Program-made: the position numbers and the translations under genes
Shown here: in pieces, positions 9,201 through 15,068 of the stretch
Layout: the number at the start of each line of letters is the position of its first letter
How positions within the stretch are numbered: the first letter of the stretch is position 1
Notes under the pieces: generated by a model
Databases searched by the model: none
The model's input: the letters and a program-made list of their open reading frames with translations, nothing else
What the model was told of the DNA's origin: nothing
Assembly: GCA_964614265.1 (NCBI GenBank)
Contig: CAZTKT010000007.1
Location: 1-27,653 of the forward strand
Length of the DNA: 27,653 bases
From: JACQKD01 sp964614265
Lineage (GTDB): Bacteria; Patescibacteriota; Minisyncoccia; Phycocordibacterales; UBA918
Direction of reading: 5' to 3'

Positions 9201-9768
9201 ATTGTCTTGCGTACTTTTCTACTTTTGGATTTCTCTCTTTTCTGAAATGAGGGAAGAGCTTATTGGTAAGCTTCTGTGTTATCTGTACCCTTGTATTGTC
9301 TTTTGGTTTTTGTATTGAAATACAGAATTCATAAAACGCATCATGGTCAACTAATTGGTACAATTGGGGGTCTTTTTTTTGAAGCTTAGCGAGTATCGAT
9401 TTTTCCGGTGATTCATCACCACGTAAACGTAATATTATTTTAGCTATCTCTGATTCCTTGTGTGCAAATATAACACCCATACGTAAACTATCTAGCCAAA
9501 AATCTGCGAGAGAATAATGCGTTTCACCTTCATCATTATTTTTTGCCCAGTCAGACAGATTCAGGAGACCGACCAGATTACGATAGTCGTTTTGTATGTT
9601 TTCAGCAAATGTCGTAAGGCTCTTGCTGTGTCTGTCAGATACAAGAGGAAATTTAAAACTTCGCATCCCAGATTTTCCCGTATATGTCAGGCGTTTTGTA
9701 TGGAGTTTGTATCCCGTGCGAGCGCGGCGGGACATGGTCTTCCAGTGGTTTTTTGGGGAATGTGACAT
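6220..9768 (-). CDS. cas12d: Cas12d (CasY) RNA-guided DNA endonuclease, type V-D
   Basis: Single-effector nuclease that uses crRNA plus a short scoutRNA to cut double-stranded DNA. The ATG at 9768 gives 1182 aa (CasY range ~1100-1250); the longer frame needs an unlikely TTG 11 codons upstream. The CasY N-terminus GYKLHTKRLTYTGKSGMRSF is at 19-38, with HYSLADFWLDSLRMGVIFAH following at 84. The RuvC parts are intact: RuvC-I YMGIDVGEYGLAW with Asp894, RuvC-II EISNFETGGN with Glu985, RuvC-III SDADIQASYWIAL with Asp1123. A zinc ribbon has two CxxC pairs (1045/1048, 1113/1116). There is no HNH domain, as expected for Cas12. The array lies 146 bp upstream. It is close in motif to CasY proteins I recall from CPR genomes; nothing suggests inactivation. 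Confidence 0.95.
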   Translation of the reverse strand: MSHSPKNHWKTMSRRARTGYKLHTKRLTYTGKSGMRSFKFPLVSDRHSKSLTTFAENIQNDYRNLVGLLNLSDWAKNNDEGETHYSLADFWLDSLRMGVIFAHKESEIAKIILRLRGDESPEKSILAKLQKKDPQLYQLVDHDAFYEFCISIQKPKDNTRVQITQKLTNKLFPHFRKERNPKVEKYARQFSKWVLEKKKDERIQAFLGFDPRPKVEFDFTFFFAPTIQMQLATPPKELLATYQTYLRAPEMPYTKEKPDIQIKKILGLYNNHGAFSNYFNKAIADMRDGGGVIRHQIISNSPYWATHTEELDERIEYLVQAAKKLSKPHLEKGWHEYRSAFGGKIESWVSNTKRQEIVLREELFGEMQECPVEETKKDTRKVLKRNHLQELQAVLTDSSLDEQVQALAKQCADILRGMQKTMIDDTNLELYRRLLADLRTELNTAYQNIYSEPEDDSIGKKEHDVWEKGHRAHLKYAPLFDIVRLVPNFLGDTKRTVYAKFVSAVTELKQADSFISVCDEALTHATISTRFSNDTELKTFTLQKFETLRGMYYRLNSTRFRHIIEGIFAKRTAVQQNGSTFDIFGLFVYNAKKRAYKDKSGDYVFWKAKQARHQREILTLDIDEKNALIVLQELVDTLKPRWDNLIRSGDFGELLDACEMEKIRLSIKVALHHDTNVPIDKSLLNKELFESAHAFLSLADNPATLSGIMLGRFLQTSILAEMRGAVSKMSRAEYVERYTIQTLGSEKRFPLCVTQQGTRQWHIALEKPQVQADTGILQIQCKQGKDFGHKTAFRNMHIASQHLLDIRTSKYHLQFLDKTVGAENSWWHKQRTKLAMGEPSFIVERLVHVRWDMDTDKVSFTKNEPRLFISIPFRLTPQPAKHLLGDRTRYMGIDVGEYGLAWTIIESDSKNTHLVQIIARGFLYEPLTHKVREFVQKLKTRQSFGTFGVPSTKLERLRQNAYTSLRNQVHDIAMRYDAIPVYEREISNFETGGNRVKVIYNSVKKADIGRTHTDDAGSHEADLIWGIKAKQFGKQVSAYATSYLCTHCGKSPYNAEKNKEKRRQLLKASRPSIADFKKLPQSKPYHADKVLREDRAGKSVWGIRRGDSAIYICQYCRHVSDADIQASYWIALKGILRDCKNSKDVIVKDESDVSGDIPELQQKHKLYQQNSEFVTILNLDLR

Positions 9769-9805
9769 ATTTACTCTGTGACAGCCAAAATAAAGAGGCA
9801 AGAAG

Positions 9806-9858
9806 AACGGTTGGGAAGGCGAGTTGCTTGAACTAAGTCAATGCAACGGAAGACCGTT
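9806..9858 (-). ncRNA. Candidate scoutRNA hairpin between cas12d and the array
   Basis: A nested inverted repeat: outer stem AACGGT/ACCGTT (9806-9811 with 9853-9858) and inner stem GTTGC/GCAAC (9823-9827 with 9843-9847). On the minus strand the internal loop contains GCCTTC (9820-9815), complementary to the last six bases of the crRNA repeat (GAAGGC). Type V-C and V-D systems are known to need a scoutRNA with only a few bases of repeat complementarity, encoded near the array. The match of structure, position and short anti-repeat makes this the best candidate in the window, but both the strand and the exact ends are inferred. Confidence 0.4.
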
Positions 9859-9889
9859 TGTTGATGTGAGTTTGTAGGGGAGGCGGTGT

Positions 9890-9905
9890 AATTTGAGAGA
9901 GAAAG
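9890..9905 (-). other. Degenerate inverted repeat (anti-repeat-like) next to the array
   Basis: The + strand reads AATTTGAGAGAGAAAG, similar to the crRNA-sense repeat segment AATTGTGAGAGGAGAAG but on the opposite strand from the array's crRNA sense. A minus-strand transcript through it could pair with the crRNA repeat like a tracr anti-repeat. It begins 10 bases outside the first repeat. It may be a relic of an inverted repeat unit or part of the guide-RNA system. Confidence 0.35.
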
Positions 9906-9914
9906 TAAGGACAT

Positions 9915-10412
9915 GCCTTCTCCTCTCACAATTTCGGAGGCAGGACCTGCAGCTGCTGCCTTCTCCTCTCACAATTTCGGAGAACCGTGCGCTCTCGGCA
10001 GCCTTCTCCTCTCACAATTTCGGAGGCGGTCCCATAACAATATGCCTTCTCCTCTCACAATTTCGGAGGCGGGTATCGATCGAGTTGCCTTCTCCTCTCA
10101 CAATTTCGGAGCTCCTCTACAGTAACTTGCCTTCTCCTCTCACAATTTCGGAGATCTCTACCAGAGAATCTGCCTTCTCCTCTCACAATTTCGGAGATGG
10201 TACACATAGGGTATGCCTTCTCCTCTCACAATTTCGGAGTTGAAAGCCCGTATTTATGCCTTCTCCTCTCACAATTTCGGAGGAAAAACAAATCCGGATA
10301 GCCTTCTCCTCTCACAATTTCGGAGGCATTTTGTATCAGGTATGCCTTCTCCTCTCACAATTTCGGAGCCTACAACCAATCTAATAAGCCTTCTCCTCTC
10401 ACAATTTCGGAG
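9915..10412 (-). CRISPR. CRISPR array, 12 repeats of 25 bp, 11 spacers of 17-19 nt
   Basis: Twelve identical repeats begin GCCTTCTCC and end AATTTCGGAG on the + strand, starting at 9915, 9958, 10001, 10044, 10087, 10129, 10172, 10215, 10258, 10301, 10344 and 10388. Spacers (+ strand): GCAGGACCTGCAGCTGCT; AACCGTGCGCTCTCGGCA; GCGGTCCCATAACAATAT; GCGGGTATCGATCGAGTT; CTCCTCTACAGTAACTT; ATCTCTACCAGAGAATCT; ATGGTACACATAGGGTAT; TTGAAAGCCCGTATTTAT; GAAAAACAAATCCGGATA; GCATTTTGTATCAGGTAT; CCTACAACCAATCTAATAA. Such short spacers are a known CasY trait. The reverse complement starts CTCCGAAAT and ends AGAAGGC, the CTCCGA...AAGGC pattern of known CasY repeats, so the crRNA sense is minus, placing the leader on the cas1 side. 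CTCC and GGAG in the repeat can pair. No repeat is degenerate. Confidence 0.97.
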
Positions 10413-10514
10413 AGGTTCTCTCCTTTCTCTTTATTTTGCTTGCCAAAGTACAAAAAATAGGTGTAGGATCATCTCAGTAATGTGGGCATTTCCAGGGTAA
10501 TAATACTTCAACAC
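10413..10514. promoter_or_regulatory. Probable array leader / cas1 upstream region
   Basis: About 100 bp of AT-rich sequence separates the last repeat from cas1. Given the minus-strand crRNA sense this is where the array promoter and leader should be, and the cas1 promoter must point the other way. I see no convincing -35/-10 pair for either direction, so this call rests on position. Confidence 0.4.
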
Positions 10515-11552
10515 ATGAAAAGAAGCAAGAACAGGAGACTGCCATTATGGCTTCCATATACCAGCTCAATTAGTATCAAGAAAACTAACGTTTTTTTCTC
10601 CTATAAGGGTGGGGAGTATAGTAGCGATATAAAACACATTCACTCAATAATGTTTTATGGTGCCGTATGTGATATCCCCGAGTCTTTTTTGCAATTATGT
10701 GTGAGAAATAGTGTGCCACTGATCATCCATCGTCGCAACATGTCAGATGCGATCTGGATTACCCCAAGCGTGCGGACGACAACAAAAGAGGATGTGTTAG
10801 AAAAACAGATTTTAGCGCGTGTGAATAAAAAGAAGACGGTCCATATTGTGAAAAGACTTCTCAACGCGAAGTTTCAAAGTATGCGGTGGTTGGTTGCACC
10901 TCCTCCTGGGTTCTCCGCCCATCAAACTGTTGTAGGTATGCGAACAATAGAGGCATACCATGCGCGTGCGTATTGGCAAAAGTATTTTGGACTACTTAAG
11001 GCATCTCAATATAGTCGTCGTGGTGGGACAAATCCAATCAAGTCTACGCTTGATGCGGTGTCAAAACTGATACACGGTGTCATTCTGCGTTATATCCTAT
11101 ACCATCGAATGAGCCCCTATCATGCATTCTTACATATCCCAACTGATTATCCATCTCTCACCTACGATCTTATGGAGCCATATCGCGGATATGTAGATAA
11201 GGTAGTTTTTGATACTATACGCTATGCACTAGAAACTGGATGTGAGCCGAAAGAATATGTAGCTCGTTCTATCGTTGCTGTTGAGGATTTATTAAATGAG
11301 GTGGTATATACACATCCTACGCGGCAGCTGGTGACATTCCAGGAATTACTTCACGGGTCAGTGCTCGCCCTCCGTGCATACCTTCAAAAAGAAGCTACGC
11401 GTTTTATACTGCCGATACCATCAAAGCCAAATGGTGGTCGACCGGTACATGCGGGGTATCGTCTATATGGTCGTTCTGCGGGACCGACTGATTTTTGGGA
11501 GATTGCAGAAAATGTGGCAAATAAACATGAACGACGGATGAAGAACATGTAG
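10515..11552 (+). CDS. cas1: Cas1 CRISPR integrase
   Basis: Cas1 inserts new spacers into the array. Numbered from the upstream in-frame GTG (10482), catalytic residues are visible: Glu157 in RTIEAYHARAYW (the Cas1 EA..A..Y helix), His218 in AFLHIP and Asp229/Glu232 in YDLMEPYRGYV. The N-terminal beta domain (ISIKKTNVFFSYKGG, then IHSIMFYGAV, then VPLIIHRRN) precedes the helical integrase domain. I give the ATG at 10515 (345 aa); the GTG would add 11 residues, and neither has a strong ribosome site. It diverges from cas12d across the array. No cas2 or cas4 is present, as reported for CasY loci; the short spacers may reflect integration without Cas2. Confidence 0.93.
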   Translation: MKRSKNRRLPLWLPYTSSISIKKTNVFFSYKGGEYSSDIKHIHSIMFYGAVCDIPESFLQLCVRNSVPLIIHRRNMSDAIWITPSVRTTTKEDVLEKQILARVNKKKTVHIVKRLLNAKFQSMRWLVAPPPGFSAHQTVVGMRTIEAYHARAYWQKYFGLLKASQYSRRGGTNPIKSTLDAVSKLIHGVILRYILYHRMSPYHAFLHIPTDYPSLTYDLMEPYRGYVDKVVFDTIRYALETGCEPKEYVARSIVAVEDLLNEVVYTHPTRQLVTFQELLHGSVLALRAYLQKEATRFILPIPSKPNGGRPVHAGYRLYGRSAGPTDFWEIAENVANKHERRMKNM

Positions 11553-11839
11553 ATGATCAAGAGTTTAAATCTACTCATGGGAGAAAATTATAGCACAGTC
11601 ATTAATTTGTACTGGCAGTTTTTTGTTACATACGTTCACCAACATCTGGCTCTCCTCTCAATGAGGAGACATGCACCAATCCAACAAGTTTAGAGACACG
11701 CAAGGATTCCTCTGTCCATATGAGCGTACCATATACTGGATGCATATGCGGAATCAGAACGGAAAGTGAAGATAGTAACATTCTGGAGGGAGCATGCAGA
11801 GAAGACAACAACAATCGACACAACAGTCGGTTTTTTTGT
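11553..11839. other. Gene-poor gap between cas1 and the NUDIX gene, with an orphan repeat-like hairpin
   Basis: No convincing gene. A minus-strand frame of 77 codons (11626-11859) overlaps the NUDIX 3' end and matches nothing I recognise. At 11651-11669 there is a perfect 7-bp hairpin (TCTCCTC/GAGGAGA, loop TCAAT). Its first ten bases, TCTCCTCTCA, are identical to the core of the CRISPR repeat. No T-run follows on either side, so it is not an obvious terminator. Confidence 0.5.
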
Positions 11840-12322
11840 TTAGCGCGACACCATATCAAGCATCACCGCCAGTCCCGGAGAATGCGGCTTGGGCAACGCG
11901 GACAATGGTGCCCAACGTGATTCTGCAATTTCTTGGTGGTCAATCAGATGTTCTTTTGTTCGCACCTCGACGAGGTATACTTCTACATCGCTGATGTGAT
12001 ACTCAGTGTCAGCGGTGAACGAACCCACGCGGATCAATGTAGGCGCTGAAATCCCTACTTCTTCACAGACTTCTCTTCGGGCGCCTTCTTCATACGACTC
12101 ACCTCGTTTCACTCCTCCGCCCGGAAATGTCCACCGCTGTGGCCCATAGGAATGTCGCACAAAGAGAAGCTCGTCGCCACAACGAACAATCACCTTCGTT
12201 CCACGATAGTGTGGTCGAAAGATGAACCAATACAGGAGACGAAGGGGGTACAGAGTCCGAAAGAGTACTCGAATACAATAGTCTCTACCGGTACGTACTA
12301 TCTGAATGAGAAGTAGCCGCAT
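11840..12322 (-). CDS. NUDIX hydrolase
   Basis: NUDIX enzymes hydrolyse nucleoside diphosphates linked to another group. The 160-residue protein has a perfect NUDIX box (G-x5-E-x7-R-E-U-x-E-E-x-G-U) at residues 69-91, from GGVKRGESYEEG to REVCEEVGI. The preceding YGPQRWTFPGG and the following beta strands also fit the fold. The first 35 residues (LLLIQIVRTGRDYCIRVLFR, then LRLLYWFIF) are hydrophobic and basic and look like an N-terminal membrane-binding helix, which is less usual. Substrate cannot be told. It lies inside the segment bracketed by the 82-bp repeats, so it may have travelled with the CRISPR genes. Confidence 0.88.
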   Translation of the reverse strand: MRLLLIQIVRTGRDYCIRVLFRTLYPLRLLYWFIFRPHYRGTKVIVRCGDELLFVRHSYGPQRWTFPGGGVKRGESYEEGARREVCEEVGISAPTLIRVGSFTADTEYHISDVEVYLVEVRTKEHLIDHQEIAESRWAPLSALPKPHSPGLAVMLDMVSR

Positions 12323-12338
12323 TTATTTCTGATTCACA

Positions 12339-12542
12339 TTATCTATACCGCGACAAGAAATCTTCTTTATAGTGCACATAGGAATCATTGAGAATCGCCT
12401 CCCGAATATTTTTTATGAGCGACACAATGAAAAAGAGGTTGTGAATGGTTGTGAATGGAGGCACTCCTTTAAGCAAGGCTTCAATTGCCTTTGGCTGGTC
12501 CCCCGCAGGGGTGTAGTGGGTTGAAAGGGTGAAGGTGGACAT
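12339..12542 (-). pseudogene. Chimeric relic: uvrB start fused to a tgt 3' end
   Basis: A 67-codon frame starts exactly like UvrB (MSTFTLSTHYTPAGDQPKAI, 27 residues) and then switches to the Tgt C-terminus (TIHNLFFIVSLIKNIREAIL), including the last zinc-ligand His of Tgt. The uvrB part is almost identical in DNA to the real uvrB. The tgt part is clearly diverged from the local tgt gene 0.9 kb away (for example NDSYVHYKEDFLSRYR against EDTYPQFKENFLRLYL). A 10-bp duplication, GTTGTGAATG, lies at the junction side. It keeps a TATACT box upstream and may be transcribed, but no function is expected. It is best read as a recombination scar. Confidence 0.85.
12461..12542. repeat. 82-bp direct repeat, copy 2 (orphan uvrB 5' end)
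   Basis: Same orientation as 6092-6173 with one mismatch. It forms the 5' part of the chimeric relic. Such high identity in an untranslated relic implies a recent event. Confidence 0.95.
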
Positions 12543-12564
12543 TGAAACAGAAGTATATAACTAT

Positions 12565-12592
12565 TTGACAATAAAATCTTGATGAGTATCAT
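12565..12592 (+). promoter_or_regulatory. Sigma-70-type promoter of the structured RNA
   Basis: TTGACA at 12565-12570, 16 bases, then TATCAT at 12587-12592. This is a consensus -35 and a one-mismatch -10, predicting a start near 12598-12600. It diverges from the chimeric relic. Confidence 0.75.
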
Positions 12593-12597
12593 TATTG

Positions 12598-12855
12598 GTG
12601 GGTGGGCGAGAAAGAAAGCAAATCGCGATTCTTAGTTCTTTGGAACAGTCTAAACCAGCTAGAGTACCGGCTGGGAGTTATAGGTTCACTCTAGGCAATA
12701 TGCTAGAGAGTTACAAAGGTTCAGGTAACTGAACTCTCTCGATGAGTGAATCCTAAGTACCCTACACAGGGGAATTCGGGTGCGCCTTCGCATCCAAGGC
12801 TAAACCAAACCCACTTACAAACCAGTCGCACGCCCGCGACTGGTTTTTTATTTGA
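12598..12855 (+). ncRNA. Structured non-coding RNA, family unknown
   Basis: About 255 nt between a strong promoter and a strong terminator with no reading frame. The ends can pair (GTGGGT near 12599 with ACCCAC near 12809-12814). Internal hairpins include CCAGC/GCTGG, CTCTAG/CTAGAG, GTTCAG-GTAA-CTGAAC (a GNRA-type loop), CCCT-ACAC-AGGG, and a 7-bp hairpin formed by GGGTGCG and CGCATCC around CCTT. A closed end-to-end stem is typical of stable housekeeping RNAs. I looked for signatures of RNase P RNA, tmRNA, SRP RNA and 6S RNA and found none, so the family is left open. It is next to the recombination scar but outside the 82-bp repeats. Confidence 0.65.
12820..12851 (+). terminator. Intrinsic terminator of the structured RNA
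   Basis: Perfect 10-bp stem AACCAGTCGC/GCGACTGGTT (12820-12829, 12836-12845), 6-base loop, then a T-run to 12849. The next promoter begins at once (TTGACA at 12852). Confidence 0.9.
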
Positions 12856-12879
12856 CAAAAGAATCATAGGACGTATTAT
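12852..12879 (+). promoter_or_regulatory. Promoter giving a probably leaderless mRNA
   Basis: TTGACA (12852-12857), 16 bases, TATTAT (12874-12879). The ATG of the next gene starts seven bases after the -10 box, exactly where transcription should begin, and there is no ribosome-binding site. Confidence 0.7.
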
Positions 12880-12885
12880 TTCTAC

Positions 12886-13287
12886 ATGATCACTGACACC
12901 GACATTAAAAAACTAAAAGGTGTTTTTGCAACAAAAGCAGACCTGAAGAAGTTTGCGACAAAAGCAGACCTGAAGAAGTTTGCGACAAAAGTTGAGTTCA
13001 AGAAACTAGACGAACGGCTGTGCAAACAAGAAGAGGATCTGGAGGAACTGAAGGAACGGACACAGCGGATTGAACTCAACGCCATCTCACGAACCGAGTT
13101 TGTTGGACTAACAGAGCAAATAGAAACATTAGGCAAGAACTTTGACAAACGCATGGACGAGCTTTCAGGAAACATAGACGCTCTCGCAAAGGGCATGGAC
13201 GTGGAAAAGTCAGAATACACCGCGATAGGGTTGCAATTGGATCGACACAAGAGCGACAAGAGTGTGCATTTACAAGTACAGTCGTAA
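12886..13287 (+). CDS. Small coiled-coil protein, hypothetical
   Basis: A charged 133-residue protein without membrane segments, predicted by eye to be nearly all helix with heptad-like spacing (KFATKVEFKKLDERL, then EEDLEELKERTQRIEL, then LTEQIETLGKNFDKRMDEL). Residues 15-36 contain ATKADLKKF twice in tandem plus a third, diverged unit, from a 27-bp DNA repeat. Coiled-coil proteins of this kind are common in CPR genomes and have no assigned role. The start is likely leaderless. The last 18 bp overlap the 3' end of the convergent tgt gene. Confidence 0.75.
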   Translation: MITDTDIKKLKGVFATKADLKKFATKADLKKFATKVEFKKLDERLCKQEEDLEELKERTQRIELNAISRTEFVGLTEQIETLGKNFDKRMDELSGNIDALAKGMDVEKSEYTAIGLQLDRHKSDKSVHLQVQS

Positions 13288-14496
13288 AAAATTTTCTTTG
13301 AATTGGGGGTAGGTATCCTCGAGGATCGCCTCGCGGATATTTTTTATGAGCGAGACGATGAAAAAGAGGTTGTGAATGGAGGCAAGGCGCGCGCCGAGCA
13401 TTTCACCCGCACGAAAGAGATGCGCGAGGTAGGCGCGCGTGTAGTGTGTGCAACTATAGCAAGAGCACCGCTCATCGAGTGCACCGAAATCTGTTTGATA
13501 CTTACTCTGCATCAAATTTATTTTCCCTATGTGCGTATAGATACTCCCCGTACGCGCGATACGTGTCGGCGCAACGCAATCAAACGTATCAATACCATTT
13601 TCAATGCCCATAAAGATATCTTCCGGTTCGCCGATGCCGAGCAAATGTCGTGGTTTCTCTGGTGGAAGAATGTTGTTGACCCAGCCGAGCGCTTCGTGCA
13701 AGTCTTCTTTCGTAAAGGATCCACCAATACCAAAACCATCAAAATCCATCTTTGCGAGCTCTGTTGCACTCTGTTTGCGTAAGTCCTCGTGTCGTCCTCC
13801 CTGAACAACACCATAGAGCGCCTGCCTCTTGAGAGCCTCGTAGTTGCGTTTATGCGCAAGAATAGAACGCTTCGCCCAACGATGCGTCCGCTCGAGCGCT
13901 TCTTTCTGATACGTATAATCTGCGGTTGGTGCAGTACACTCATCAAACGCAAACAGAATATCCGCACCAATAGCGTGCTGAATCTCAATGGAACGTTCTG
14001 CGGTGAAACGATGGAGTGATCCATCGAGATGTGAGGTAAATGTCACTCCTTCCTCATCAATCACACAGAGTTTACCGTGCTGTTGCGCTGTCTCTTTATT
14101 GTAGAGACGTGGACGCAAATCAGTCGGCTCATCGGCCGCATGTTGCGCAAATTTGGTCACACCTTTGCCAAACGCCGCACCAAGCGAGAACACCTGAAAT
14201 CCGCCAGAATCACTCAGCGTCGGCCCGTCCCAGTGCATAAAGCGGTGTAATCCCCCCGCATCTGTGATAACCTCTGCCCCAGGTTGCAGGTAGAGATGAT
14301 ATGTATTAACGAGCACTGCCTGCGCACCGACAAGGTCTCGAAGGTCTTCTGGCGTGAGCCCCTTCACCGTTGCCTTTGTCCCTACAATAGTAAAAGCCGG
14401 GGTCTCAATGTCGCCATGTGGAGTATGAATCACACCCGCGCGACCGATTGTTCCCGGCAATTTCTTCTCAAGACTAAATGACAGCGGGGAGTTCAT
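13270..14496 (-). CDS. tgt: tRNA-guanine transglycosylase (Tgt)
   Basis: Tgt exchanges guanine-34 for a queuine precursor in tRNAs with GUN anticodons. The 408 residues show the active-site Asp96 in LSDSGGFQVFSLG, the substrate loop YGVVQGG at 228-234, and the nucleophile Asp306 in DTFDCVAPTRIARTG. Zinc ligands are Cys344, Cys346, Cys349 and His375 (CSCYSC and SIHN). An insertion around residues 110-150 (FGKGVTKFAQHAADEPTD) is longer than in many bacterial enzymes. No queuosine synthesis genes are nearby, so the substrate is probably salvaged or made elsewhere. A diverged copy of its 3' end lies in the relic at 12339-12460. Confidence 0.96.
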   Translation of the reverse strand: MNSPLSFSLEKKLPGTIGRAGVIHTPHGDIETPAFTIVGTKATVKGLTPEDLRDLVGAQAVLVNTYHLYLQPGAEVITDAGGLHRFMHWDGPTLSDSGGFQVFSLGAAFGKGVTKFAQHAADEPTDLRPRLYNKETAQQHGKLCVIDEEGVTFTSHLDGSLHRFTAERSIEIQHAIGADILFAFDECTAPTADYTYQKEALERTHRWAKRSILAHKRNYEALKRQALYGVVQGGRHEDLRKQSATELAKMDFDGFGIGGSFTKEDLHEALGWVNNILPPEKPRHLLGIGEPEDIFMGIENGIDTFDCVAPTRIARTGSIYTHIGKINLMQSKYQTDFGALDERCSCYSCTHYTRAYLAHLFRAGEMLGARLASIHNLFFIVSLIKNIREAILEDTYPQFKENFLRLYL

Positions 14497-14518
14497 CCGC
14501 TTAGTTATACACAGAAAG

Positions 14519-15007
14519 TTACTTTGTCGCTAGCGCACTTTGATCACCTGCCGACATCGCCTCATCCTGCAAAAGATATTTCTTACTGGAGATGTAGAAG
14601 ACGATCATTTCAAGCAAGGTGATAGTATAGAAAATAGTGAGACATCCATCCGTTATTGTATTGAATACGGTAAGGAAAAATACGTGCATGCCGACCAAAC
14701 AGAGTATGTGGGTCGACACTACATAGAACATCGACAGTCGCAGAATCTTTTCCGAATCATGTACGATATATTTTTTACCAATAAACTGCGTAGAGTACCG
14801 CACACGCAACCAGATAACAATCGGCGACAACACTAACACCAATAGATACAGCCACAGTGGTACATCAGTTTCCCCAGAGACCCGTCGAAAGAGTAAATAG
14901 AGAATAGGGACAAACACAATACTAAAAAGCCACGGGATGATGAAACCAGAGATGACTAAATGGATGAGAGCAATACGCCACGGGGTTGATTGTTTTTTGT
15001 CGTGCAT
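14519..15007 (-). CDS. Polytopic membrane protein, hypothetical
   Basis: About 162 residues with four hydrophobic segments: near the start (IALIHLVISGFIIPWLFSIV running into VFVPILYLLF), then WLYLLVLVLSPIVIWL, then YVVSTHILCLVGMHVFFLTV, then CLTIFYTITLLEMIVFYI. A short soluble middle (YIVHDSEKILRLS) looks like the small domain seen in DUF4870/TM2-like proteins, but I cannot assign a family. The ATG at 15007 is chosen; a GTG at 15031 is only about eight bases from the expected transcription start after TATACT (15051-15046). It follows the FKBP gene on the same strand. Confidence 0.7.
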   Translation of the reverse strand: MHDKKQSTPWRIALIHLVISGFIIPWLFSIVFVPILYLLFRRVSGETDVPLWLYLLVLVLSPIVIWLRVRYSTQFIGKKYIVHDSEKILRLSMFYVVSTHILCLVGMHVFFLTVFNTITDGCLTIFYTITLLEMIVFYISSKKYLLQDEAMSAGDQSALATK

Positions 15008-15068
15008 CACGAAATATGTACCGATCGTCACTACTACACCCAGCTAGTATACACCCACACCGTACGAC

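Noticed and set aside
9769..9801. A longer Cas12d start (TTG at 9801)
   Set aside because: TTG start, no ribosome site, and the added residues (PLYFGCHRV) have no similarity to CasY N-termini; the ATG at 9768 fits better.
9881..10243. Plus-strand open frames running through the CRISPR array
   Set aside because: They are translations of the repeats (the same residues recur every 43 bp), not genes.
11626..11859. A 77-codon minus-strand frame between cas1 and the NUDIX gene, considered as a small cas gene or Cas2
   Set aside because: No ferredoxin-like or Cas2 features, overlaps the NUDIX 3' end, and no ribosome site.
12598..12855. tmRNA, RNase P RNA, SRP RNA or 6S RNA at this place
   Set aside because: None of the conserved core sequences of these RNAs could be found on either strand, although the end-paired architecture is reminiscent; left as unknown.
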